DNA of 22,727 nt from a virus, in IMG/VR virus record IMGVR_UViG_3300042446_001086, positions 1-22,727 of that record; one strand, given 5' to 3'. The notes beneath the pieces were generated by a model, which saw only the letters and a program-made list of their open reading frames with translations, ran no database searches and had not been told where the DNA came from. Shown one piece after another: positions 6,236-13,148 of the stretch. Positions within the stretch are counted from its first letter, which is position 1; every line of letters begins with the position of its first letter. A program made the position numbers and the translations under genes.

Positions 6236-6460
6236 TTATTTAAACCCGTATTTTAGTGAAAACAGAGTTGCTTGTTTATCTTCATAAAATGTAAAAACTG
6301 TGTGTTTATGAATAACATCTTCATATGAAAAATTATTATCTTCTGTGGGATAATAACGAAAGTCAAAGTCTGCACCTTGCATTAATCCATGTGATCGCAA
6401 CTCACGAACAATTTCTATAATTTCTGAAGGATTCTTTTTATAGATAACAATTTTAATCAT
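6236..6460 (-). CDS. Small paralogue F (74 aa), diverged FxLRW family
   Basis: A 74-aa protein whose C-terminus, TVFTFYEDKQATLFSLKYGFK, matches the FVFKEGKDATFFSLRW ending of the paralogues beyond the lipid cassette, with RW replaced by KY. The N-terminus is a strand followed by a helix (IKIVIYKKNPSEIIEIVRELRS), without the WC motif. Its 5' end overlaps the preceding gene by 8 nt. The lipid cassette therefore sits between this copy and the rest of the array. Function unknown. Confidence 0.7.
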   Translation of the reverse strand: MIKIVIYKKNPSEIIEIVRELRSHGLMQGADFDFRYYPTEDNNFSYEDVIHKHTVFTFYEDKQATLFSLKYGFK

Positions 6461-6737
6461 CGGTTAACATTTCGTCTATTACATAGTCTTCACCTGCAAA
6501 GTAAGTGACATGATATTCTTTTTGATTTAAATGATAGACCTCAGTAATGGTACTTTGATTGTTTGAAACAGAATACGGAGTATTGATCATTTGGATCATT
6601 AACCAAACATTTTCTTTTTCTTGTCCTTCTAGCGTACGGTATGGTGGACCCATTACTGCTCTCAAAAACCTTTTAAGTTCAACCGGATCCTTACACAATT
6701 TGTCTACAAATTCTTTATGTGGATTATCGTCATTCAT
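6453..6737 (-). CDS. Hypothetical protein, 94 aa
   Basis: Starts at ATG 6737 overlapping the stop of the zinc-finger gene (ATGA), and ends inside the start of paralogue F. It begins with a charged helical section (PHKEFVDKLCKDPVELKRFLRAV) followed by a strand-rich half (ENVWLMIQMINTPYSV, YHLNQKEYHVTYFAGEDYVI). There is no transmembrane segment and no known motif. Coding status rests on coupling and protein-like composition. Confidence 0.65.
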   Translation of the reverse strand: MNDDNPHKEFVDKLCKDPVELKRFLRAVMGPPYRTLEGQEKENVWLMIQMINTPYSVSNNQSTITEVYHLNQKEYHVTYFAGEDYVIDEMLTDD

Positions 6738-7429
6738 TGTATACCAGCTTCTTTTAAGATTTCTTTAACAAGTGCAACATCTGCTGGGTGTTCTTTAAAT
6801 TTCTTAAGCCATGTCTTGATCTCAAATGCAGGAGCAATCATAGACAACTGTTCGTCATTCATTTTACCCACCATTGCTTTGCCGTCATCAGAATTTAAGA
6901 TAACCCAAGAACTAACTTTACCATAAAGAATATCGTGTACTGCTTTATTAAGGCTCACATAATTGAAGTAATGTGCAAATTCTGCATTATGCTCATCACC
7001 CCATTCCATCATTGTTTGCAAACTACGTTGGACTGCTGACTCAACTGGTTCAACTTTGATCATCTCGTAAAGATAGGTTTCATACAGCTCGTCACGGCAC
7101 CACTGATCGAGCTTAACTCCGCTCTTAATTACATAGTCGATAAACTTAGAAGGATATAATGGATTAACATTATTAACAAAACTTCCAAACTTTACAAATG
7201 CATTGTAGTAAGAACTATTACAAAAATGTTCATAAGTTTTACCCTTCTTATCATTTTGTGTTAGTTGATAGAATCGAACATACGCCATGTAGCCTGCTTG
7301 GACACGCTTTTCATCTCGTTGCAGTACACGCCTTTTTTGCTCGCACATGTGAGCAACAAGAGTTTTTTCTTTCATAAAACTCTTGCCGCAATGTACACAA
7401 TTATAAGGTTGATCTGCCAATGCAATCAT
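6734..7429 (-). CDS. Conserved T4-like phage protein with N-terminal zinc finger
   Basis: 231 aa. The N-terminus YNCVHCGKSFMKEKTLVAHMCEQKRR has a C11-x2-C14-x12-H27-x-C29 arrangement consistent with a single zinc finger followed by a basic patch, suggesting nucleic-acid contact. The rest is a mostly helical domain with FCNSSYYNAFVKFGSF, KFIDYVIKSGVKLDQWCRD and KMNDEQL. From memory this resembles a conserved protein of unknown role in marine T4-like phages. It is coupled by ATGA to the gp62-like gene, so it probably belongs to the replication or expression module. Confidence 0.75.
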   Translation of the reverse strand: MIALADQPYNCVHCGKSFMKEKTLVAHMCEQKRRVLQRDEKRVQAGYMAYVRFYQLTQNDKKGKTYEHFCNSSYYNAFVKFGSFVNNVNPLYPSKFIDYVIKSGVKLDQWCRDELYETYLYEMIKVEPVESAVQRSLQTMMEWGDEHNAEFAHYFNYVSLNKAVHDILYGKVSSWVILNSDDGKAMVGKMNDEQLSMIAPAFEIKTWLKKFKEHPADVALVKEILKEAGIQ

Positions 7430-7917
7430 TCGTATTCTTTCCGCTCTTTTTTATCAAATCCCATGTCGTCGAGTAATTCTTTCTTTTCTCGATCAGTCAT
7501 TAACTTAGCCAACAGCTTAATGTCTTCAAGTTTATATGTAGGGTGCAACTCTGCCAACAGCTTTTCAATCTTATTAAGTTCTTTCTTAAGAGCGGGCAGG
7601 TACGGATGGAAACTTTTAATGCCTGCTCCGACGGCAGTGTATAGCAACCACAGAAGTTTTTCGTCGTGCTTACTCAACTCCCAATGATTTTTATTAACCA
7701 ATTCGTTGGTCATTTCTACAAACCATTCTTGTAGTTCACGGTCATTAGAATTAATGTTGCTGACAAATCTCATTAGTACATAAGGACTAAATTCTTTTAA
7801 TTGGAGATCGTCTAGTTTGTCGTAAAATTTATAATTTTTATAATCGACAGCTTCGAGCACCTTTGCTATGTCAAGTGCCCGTTCTTTCTTCTTTGCTGGT
7901 TTCTTTGCAGTTGCCAT
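7426..7917 (-). CDS. 62: Probable clamp-loader small subunit (gp62-like)
   Basis: 163 aa, helical, beginning with a Lys-rich tail (MATAKKPAKKKERA) and followed by VLEAVDYKNYKFYDKLDDLQLKEFSPYVLMRFVSN. This resembles gp62 of T4-like marine phages, where a short N-terminal segment leads to a conserved block ending in F.P.V..R..S. gp62 is the non-ATPase subunit that, with gp44, loads the sliding clamp gp45. AAGG lies upstream of ATG 7917. Neither gp44 nor gp45 is in the window. The assignment rests on pattern resemblance and replication-module context, and it could be a conserved hypothetical instead. Confidence 0.5.
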   Translation of the reverse strand: MATAKKPAKKKERALDIAKVLEAVDYKNYKFYDKLDDLQLKEFSPYVLMRFVSNINSNDRELQEWFVEMTNELVNKNHWELSKHDEKLLWLLYTAVGAGIKSFHPYLPALKKELNKIEKLLAELHPTYKLEDIKLLAKLMTDREKKELLDDMGFDKKERKEYE

Positions 7918-7930
7918 ATATTGCCTTGTA

Positions 7931-8200
7931 TTAAACCGGATGCCATGCTACTGGTTCCTCAGTTTTGCTTAGATGATATAACATTATAACATGATCTATG
8001 GCCTTTTGTAAAGCAGGATTGGTTTTAGCGGCGTTTTTAATTTCAAGCCAATCTTGTTGAGATTTTTTCTCTTTCATTTCTTCAACAAGCCCGGGACTCA
8101 TATAGTGTAGTTTTCGTTCTTTACTTCCGGGTTTTCGGACATAAACCGTCTTGCCGCCGTCCGGACTTTCATATATATTGTTTGGATCAGTTACCAGCAT
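7931..8200 (-). CDS. Conserved hypothetical protein, 89 aa
   Basis: A basic 89-aa protein whose start at ATG 8200 overlaps the preceding gene's end by 10 nt (the codons for Cys-Trp-stop). The N-terminal half has a beta-hairpin-like YESPDGGKTVYVRKPGSKERK; the rest is helical (EEMKEKKSQQDWLEIKNAAKT, ALQKAIDHVIMLYHL). There is no recognised domain. It lies between UvsW-linked genes and the gp62-like gene. Confidence 0.7.
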   Translation of the reverse strand: MLVTDPNNIYESPDGGKTVYVRKPGSKERKLHYMSPGLVEEMKEKKSQQDWLEIKNAAKTNPALQKAIDHVIMLYHLSKTEEPVAWHPV

Positions 8201-8694
8201 TTTGTATAATCAACAATTTCACTTTGGCGGCTGACTTCTTTAACGAAGTATGCACACATTGGTTCTTTTCCCGGACGTAACGGAGTGCATAATAATTGCC
8301 CTGGTTTCATTTTAGGAAAATACCACTTAACATCTTGATAGATATCGACAATATCGATTTCGTGAAACTCTGGTCTAAATCCATTAATTGGATTAAAACA
8401 GAATGTTTTAAATCCTCGATCGTTTAAACTTGTTAGCGGCAATACTTCCATGTCCGGGCCTTCTGGATCGCCTACAATAGTACACCAATCTAACGGCATG
8501 GTAAGATCATATGGTCCAATTTTTAGCACTGCTGCTGGTCCTGTAAAACTTTCTAAGAAGATTAAAGGAATGAAGAAATAATCAGGATTTTGATTATCGC
8601 TGTTGTCTAATACATTAAATCTCAAGTCATCATCTACTTCTTCGGGTAGATCGTTGAGATAAAATGTTTTGTTTTCTAAGGTTAAAATTTGCAT
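8191..8694 (-). CDS. Conserved hypothetical protein downstream of UvsW, 167 aa
   Basis: A strand-rich acidic protein. Blocks that look conserved include FLESFTGPAAVLKIGPYDLTMPLDW (parted by turns), PLTSLNDRGFKTFCFNPING and KWYFPKMKPGQLLCTPL. The ATG shares its A with the UvsW stop (TAATG), so the two are translationally coupled. I recall similar proteins in T4-like cyanophages without an assigned function. It has no membrane segment. The alternating hydrophobic strands suggest a beta-barrel-like fold, which is inference only. Confidence 0.7.
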   Translation of the reverse strand: MQILTLENKTFYLNDLPEEVDDDLRFNVLDNSDNQNPDYFFIPLIFLESFTGPAAVLKIGPYDLTMPLDWCTIVGDPEGPDMEVLPLTSLNDRGFKTFCFNPINGFRPEFHEIDIVDIYQDVKWYFPKMKPGQLLCTPLRPGKEPMCAYFVKEVSRQSEIVDYTKCW

Positions 8695-10154
8695 TATTTG
8701 TATTTCACTTTTTGAATTTCGAACGGATATTTGGCCTCTTTATAGAATTTCTTACGTTCTGTAAGATGCCTCTTCGCGTACTTTGTAGATGCCGTAATGT
8801 CCCAGATTTGGACGAAGTCTTTGTCGTCTGCCTTTCTAATGCCTCGGCCAATGCTTTGGATAACCCGTGTAAAGCTCTTTCCGGGTTCCACCATAACCAA
8901 ATTAAAAATGCGGGGCACATTAATACCCACAGCGGCCACACCGTAAGTCGCCACAATAATCTTATTAGTAGCTGTTCTAACTTCGTCATATTCTGTCTTC
9001 CTGTCTTTTGTTTTTACAGCACCTGATATAAAAACACTGTCTTGTAATTTTTCTGCTAAGAATTTCCCACATTCAATTCTGTCAACTAACACCAATGTAT
9101 TTCCGGTTGCGGATATATCATTAATAAGCGCCGACACAAATGTCATCCTATCTTCGTCAGTTACTAGATATTTTAGTTCTTCAGGATACCCGCCAAACTC
9201 TTTCCATTCTGCTGTCTGGATAACGTTTACGTGGCAGTCACTAAGGATGCCTTTTGCCTGAAGTTCGTGTGCCTTAACTCGGTGAACAACTTCACCTAAA
9301 CTAGCTTTTAGACTTTGAAATTCAAAATCTTCCTTTGGAACAGTACCTGTAAGCCCCCAACGAATTGGCGCCTTGGCAAGATTGCGTGTTAACAAGTTTT
9401 TTAGTACCTCTGCCTTGGCCATGTGTACTTCATCAACCATTACGCAACTAACACCGTCTAGCAATTCTGCTAGTGTTAGTATATCTTCATCAGTAACATC
9501 CTTGGATTTTTTGTCTAAGATATTTAAACTTTGCCATGTACAAATAGTATGAGTTTTATCAGTGTGTTTTCTATCACCGTAGTAAACTCCAACATCTAAT
9601 CCGCAGTTGATAAAGTCTTCTTCTGTTTGTTCAACTAGAGATTTGTTAGGAACAATGGTTACAGTTCGACCGTATTTTTCGGTAATTTTTGCCAATGTAG
9701 CAGTGGTAATTGTCTTGCCAAATCCTGTGGCAATTTCTTGAATGCATTGAGGATTCTCGAGAAATTTGTTGATAACTTCTACTTGGTCTTCACGTAAGCG
9801 AATTGGATCTCCTGCAAACCGATGTCCTACAGGCCAGCATTTTTCACCCCAAAAATCCTCAAAAATTTGTGGAAAATTTAGCTGAACAGGAATCCTGTTA
9901 TCTTCAACTTCAATGTAATAGTTTTTACTTTCCAAGTATTCAAGTACCTGTGGTAACATTGAAAGATAGGTTGTTCCACCAAGACCAAAAAATGAAACAG
10001 TACCGTCCCAACGACCTAATTTATAGGCAGGACGGTACCGTGCTGTGGGGTCTTCATACTTGAATTTCTTGACCAAAGCCTTCCTGCTGTCAAGATCTAG
10101 ATTTTCAATCTTGATGTTAACTTCGTCTTTAATTATAATTTTACAGCTTCCCAA
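8694..10154 (-). CDS. uvsW: RNA-DNA/DNA helicase UvsW
   Basis: A 486-aa superfamily 2 helicase that in T4 unwinds R-loops and branched DNA, switching replication from origins to recombination. Motifs in order: N-terminal substrate domain with RYRPAYKLGRWDGTVSFF (39-56), Q/motif I ATGFGKT (142-148), motif II DEVH (241-244), motif III GLTGT (267-271), motif IV NTLVLVDR, motif V VATYGVAAVGINVP and motif VI QSIGRGIRK. No ATG lies near the N-terminus. I use TTG 10154, which has AAAGG nine bases upstream and overlaps the HARP-like gene by 14 nt. Length agrees with T4 UvsW (about 500 aa). Confidence 0.93.
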   Translation of the reverse strand: MGSCKIIIKDEVNIKIENLDLDSRKALVKKFKYEDPTARYRPAYKLGRWDGTVSFFGLGGTTYLSMLPQVLEYLESKNYYIEVEDNRIPVQLNFPQIFEDFWGEKCWPVGHRFAGDPIRLREDQVEVINKFLENPQCIQEIATGFGKTITTATLAKITEKYGRTVTIVPNKSLVEQTEEDFINCGLDVGVYYGDRKHTDKTHTICTWQSLNILDKKSKDVTDEDILTLAELLDGVSCVMVDEVHMAKAEVLKNLLTRNLAKAPIRWGLTGTVPKEDFEFQSLKASLGEVVHRVKAHELQAKGILSDCHVNVIQTAEWKEFGGYPEELKYLVTDEDRMTFVSALINDISATGNTLVLVDRIECGKFLAEKLQDSVFISGAVKTKDRKTEYDEVRTATNKIIVATYGVAAVGINVPRIFNLVMVEPGKSFTRVIQSIGRGIRKADDKDFVQIWDITASTKYAKRHLTERKKFYKEAKYPFEIQKVKYK

Positions 10155-11325
10155 AATTGAATGCCTTTTGTTGTTTTTGTTCTACTATCGTGATCACATT
10201 GTGGTGCCATTTTAGTAAATTTTTAATAGAATAGTGAATAGAGTAGAAGTTAAAGTTTACTATCAAATTAAATTTTATCCTAGACTCGAGTATTGTCTTG
10301 GGAACTTTACTGCTGATAAACACTGCTTTGGTTTTTTCAGTGATGGGAGAATTTAAGTTTTCGTCTTTGACAAAATTGTTGAATTTTTCACCGGTTTCTT
10401 TAGGTAATCTAAACAGTACACTAATTTCGTCATTGGTAATTCCATTGTCATTCAAGAAGGTAATACATTTTTCCAATTTTTCCAATTCTGTACCTCCGGG
10501 AATTACAAACAGTGTGGGGGACAGGTAATTTACAATGTCTGACAATGAAGAAATTGCAGTATCTTCTACATTAATTGAAAATTCTTCATTAGGTGCTATT
10601 GATAAAAATTGTCGTGTTACACTATTGGCATTTTTCCATTCATCACTGTCTACTATCTGTTCGTCCCAGGTAAAAATTCCTAATTTTCTTGCAAGGAACA
10701 AATTTTCTAGAATGTTAGAATTTGTAGGTTGTGGAATTTTTGGAGAAATATTCAAAAATTTCAGTTTTTCTCCGTCTAATGAAAGCATAGGCACATACTG
10801 CTCAATGTTCCTTTCGATGTCAGTAAACTGTGATTGGTAGTCTTCGAATTCTTCGTCAACTGAAAAATTTTCTTCAACTGCAAGACCAATTAGAAATTTA
10901 AGAGACCGCTCATCGAGTGAAAAAATCCAGGATTTTTTCTCAGGATCCCAATTTGCGTAATTAAGTGACATCTTTTCCTTCCTAACTTTTGCCAAGACAG
11001 CTTCGTTGAAGGGGAACTCTACTTTAATAACTTTTCCATAAATCTCATGAGGTTGAATTGTCATTTTCTTTGCAGAAGCAACGGTTCTCCTAGAGAGTCT
11101 AAATTGAGGATTTTCTAAAAATGTGGAAATATCTTGATTAAAGATCAAGTTTAATTTAGGTATTTGTCTTTTTAATATTTTTACTGATAGCGTTGCTTGC
11201 TTTTCAGTAAAACCTAGTCCGCGGGTAACTTGATCATAAAAACTATGTATCAGATTTGTGTCATATGGATTCATAGTGACACGATGATCATAGGCTAGTG
11301 CGATAATTAGGTCTTCGATATACAT
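10141..11325 (-). CDS. HARP-like domain protein, apparent helicase relative without ATPase motifs
   Basis: 394 aa directly upstream of and overlapping UvsW. Residues 98-155 contain KVIKVEFPFNEAVLAKVRK followed by ANWDPEKKSWIFSLDE, matching the DPxxKxWxFxL pattern of the HARP domain known from annealing helicases such as SMARCAL1. The C-terminal part (LFVIPGGTELEKLEKCITFLND, TKAVFISSK, LIVNFNFYSI) has the strand/helix rhythm of a RecA-like helicase lobe, but I see no Walker A, DEAD/H box or arginine-finger motif. A role helping UvsW recognise branched DNA is inference. It is the first gene of its transcription unit, preceded by a terminator and a sigma70-like promoter. Confidence 0.7.
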   Translation of the reverse strand: MYIEDLIIALAYDHRVTMNPYDTNLIHSFYDQVTRGLGFTEKQATLSVKILKRQIPKLNLIFNQDISTFLENPQFRLSRRTVASAKKMTIQPHEIYGKVIKVEFPFNEAVLAKVRKEKMSLNYANWDPEKKSWIFSLDERSLKFLIGLAVEENFSVDEEFEDYQSQFTDIERNIEQYVPMLSLDGEKLKFLNISPKIPQPTNSNILENLFLARKLGIFTWDEQIVDSDEWKNANSVTRQFLSIAPNEEFSINVEDTAISSLSDIVNYLSPTLFVIPGGTELEKLEKCITFLNDNGITNDEISVLFRLPKETGEKFNNFVKDENLNSPITEKTKAVFISSKVPKTILESRIKFNLIVNFNFYSIHYSIKNLLKWHHNVITIVEQKQQKAFNFGKL

Positions 11326-11330
11326 AATTT

Positions 11331-11359
11331 ATTATAACACAAAAATAAAAGGAGAACAA
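11331..11359 (-). promoter_or_regulatory. Sigma70-like promoter for the HARP-uvsW operon
   Basis: The minus strand has TTGTTC (forward 11354-11359), a 17-bp spacer and a perfect TATAAT (forward 11331-11336) five bases before ATG 11325. The -35 half lies in the terminator hairpin. No Shine-Dalgarno fits between TATAAT and the ATG. It is the likely start of the long unit running left through UvsW and the accessory genes. Confidence 0.55.
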
Positions 11360-11369
11360 GTCTCCTTTT
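11341..11369 (-). terminator. Intrinsic terminator after the UvsY-like gene
   Basis: The minus strand reads AAAAGGAGA-CTTGT-TCTCCTTTT with a following T-rich tract (TTTTATTTTT). The 9-bp stem starts three bases past the stop of the 151-aa gene and ends the gp32-UvsX unit. Confidence 0.88.
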
Positions 11370-11371
11370 AA

Positions 11372-11827
11372 TTATAATACCACGTCTTCAAGTCCAGCTG
11401 TTCGAAGTTTAATGATGTTGCTAAGTTGCCATTGCTTTATGTCCAAAGCCTTGATAATACCTAACCACTGATTTCGTAACATGGCAAATTCATTAATGAT
11501 TTTTTCCATATCAACTACATCAGCTTCACCATCTACATATTTTTCAACATCTCTAGAGCTAAGAGCTCTGGCATAGTTTTCCAAATATTTTTTAAATGCT
11601 TTACTACGAACACGTCTAAGTTCAATGTTTAAATATTCAAGTACAGCTTCAATTTCTTGAAGCTGATTGAATCTTTGTTCAACAATTCCCGGTAAGTTAG
11701 ACGAAGATTTTTCCACGTTTCCGTGGATTTTTACTTCATATCTTGCTTCGGATAGTTCTTTGTAGAAATGATCTATACAGTCAGGAAGATGAGTTAAGTC
11801 TTTGCTTACTTTGGAGTACCATGACAT
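11372..11827 (-). CDS. Conserved recombination-module protein, possibly UvsY-like (151 aa)
   Basis: A small basic, helical protein, MSWYSKVSKDL to TAGLEDVVL. The middle (FNQLQEIEAVLEYLNIELRRVRSKAFKKYLENYARALSSRDVEKYVDG, in separate helices) and the size recall UvsY, the mediator that loads UvsX onto gp32-coated DNA. The neighbourhood gp32-UvsX-small gene-this gene fits. T4 UvsY does not align convincingly by eye, however, so this may be a separate conserved protein of marine T4-like phages. Its ATG shares the A of the previous TAA stop. It is the last gene of its unit: a strong terminator follows. Confidence 0.6.
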   Translation of the reverse strand: MSWYSKVSKDLTHLPDCIDHFYKELSEARYEVKIHGNVEKSSSNLPGIVEQRFNQLQEIEAVLEYLNIELRRVRSKAFKKYLENYARALSSRDVEKYVDGEADVVDMEKIINEFAMLRNQWLGIIKALDIKQWQLSNIIKLRTAGLEDVVL

Positions 11828-12072
11828 TAGTAATCCTCATCCTCTCCGTAGTCGTTGTCAATTTCTTCTTCATCTTCTCTAAATTCGTCTAATACTACTT
11901 TAATAGCCGAATCAAGATGAGGATCAAAACCCATTAAACTTTCCAATGTGGCAACTTCTACATCTTTACCTACTAGGAAATCTAAAAATTGACTTGCTGC
12001 TGTTTCTCGATTTTTTTCAGGAATATAATCTCTAAATGTATCCCATACTTCAATAATAAGTTGTTCTTCCAT
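11827..12072 (-). CDS. Small acidic protein between UvsX and the UvsY-like gene (81 aa)
   Basis: The frame is open further upstream inside UvsX, but ATG 12072 lies one base after the UvsX stop and gives a sensible 81-aa protein, MEEQLIIEVWDTFRDYIPEKN onward. GAAGAGG inside the UvsX end provides a plausible ribosome-binding site. The C-terminus is strikingly acidic (EFREDEEEIDNDYGEDEDY), as seen in DNA-mimic or protein-binding tails of replication proteins. The position within the gp32-UvsX unit suggests a recombination accessory. Function unknown. Confidence 0.75.
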   Translation of the reverse strand: MEEQLIIEVWDTFRDYIPEKNRETAASQFLDFLVGKDVEVATLESLMGFDPHLDSAIKVVLDEFREDEEEIDNDYGEDEDY

Positions 12073-12073
12073 A

Positions 12074-13135
12074 TTATGCCTCTTCAGAATCTTCAATAGT
12101 GATTGTACTAACAGATGATGAGTCATTCCACTCTGCCATCATAACAGTTAACCCGTCTTTCTCATTACGTTCCCAAGCCTTGCGAAATTGTTTGATAATT
12201 TCGCCGTCTTTAGTTACATACACAAGACTGTTACCTTCTTTCTTTAATGCGCCTTTACCTTCAAACAGATCAACTAATCCGCTAAATGGACTCATACCAG
12301 TTGTGTAAGGAATTTCTACCTGCACACTTTCAAACGGTTTTGAGTAACGGGTTTTCATAATCTTACATGCGGCACGGATACCGTGTACTTCAGATGTTTT
12401 ATTGCCGTCGGCGTCAGTTTTAAGTTTGAGTTTTTTCATAGCAACTACAATAGAACTTGCATAAACAAATCCTTGTCCGCCACTGATCTTGTCATCAGGA
12501 TCAAACATATCTTGACTAGCGTATGTGTGATTAGTACACACCAATCCAACATTAAAACTACCAAACATGTTTACACAGTTACGAACTAAGGATGTAAGTG
12601 CTTTGGGTTTACGACCCATGTCACCTTTCATCTCGCCTGCTTCAAACTGATTAACGTCAGTAGGAGTTAACAACATACCCAACGAGTCGATTACAAACAA
12701 CACCTTAGGACGTTGATCCTCAGGCATAACTTTGAACTCTTTCATGAATTCGGAAATGGTTTTAGCCACATCGTCAATCATTGCCATGTTAAGTTTTAGA
12801 AGTTTATCTTCACTTGTGTCAACACCCAAATCAAGCAACCACTTTTCGTCAAGTGCGTTTTCACTGTCGACAAGAACAACATAAATGCCTTGTTCCTGTG
12901 CCGCTTTAATAATGTTTCCAGAGCAGATATATGATTTACCTGCACCTGATTCGCCTGCAAAAACTGTTACTTTACCCAGAGGTACTCCTTTAAAGAAGTC
13001 CCCTGAGATAAGATAGTTTAGGGCGTAGTTACCGGTTGAAATCCAATCGGTTGGGTCATTAAACCCGATTCCCAAGCCATCAATACTTTTCGTAATAGAC
13101 TTGCGGAACTTCGAAATATCGAAGGCCTTTGCCAT
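12074..13135 (-). CDS. uvsX: UvsX, RecA-like recombinase
   Basis: A 353-aa strand-exchange protein. Walker A GESGAGKS (61-68) and Walker B VLFVID (145-150) are intact. ENALDEKWLLDLGVD, the loop GEMKGDMGRKPKALTSLVRN and the segment CTNHTYASQDMFDPDDKISGG match T4-type UvsX. The C-terminus is acidic (TIEDSEEA). AAGGAG formed by the end of the gp32 gene lies nine bases before ATG 13135. In T4 the protein forms filaments on ssDNA that start recombination-dependent replication. Location between gp32 and small recombination genes fits the role. Confidence 0.95.
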   Translation of the reverse strand: MAKAFDISKFRKSITKSIDGLGIGFNDPTDWISTGNYALNYLISGDFFKGVPLGKVTVFAGESGAGKSYICSGNIIKAAQEQGIYVVLVDSENALDEKWLLDLGVDTSEDKLLKLNMAMIDDVAKTISEFMKEFKVMPEDQRPKVLFVIDSLGMLLTPTDVNQFEAGEMKGDMGRKPKALTSLVRNCVNMFGSFNVGLVCTNHTYASQDMFDPDDKISGGQGFVYASSIVVAMKKLKLKTDADGNKTSEVHGIRAACKIMKTRYSKPFESVQVEIPYTTGMSPFSGLVDLFEGKGALKKEGNSLVYVTKDGEIIKQFRKAWERNEKDGLTVMMAEWNDSSSVSTITIEDSEEA

Positions 13136-13148
13136 AGTCTATTACTCC

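Noticed and set aside
6236-6737. Possible toxin-antitoxin pair from two adjacent small genes
   Set aside because: Neither protein shows a toxin or DNA-binding antitoxin motif, and the second belongs with the FxLRW paralogues by its C-terminus.
7265-7687. 140-aa plus-strand open frame
   Set aside because: It spans the coupled junction of two good minus-strand genes; the Ser/Phe/Leu-rich product is typical of a complementary-strand shadow.
8705-8989. 94-aa minus-strand frame inside UvsW
   Set aside because: It is in another frame of the UvsW motif V-VI region and has no independent start signal or conserved pattern.
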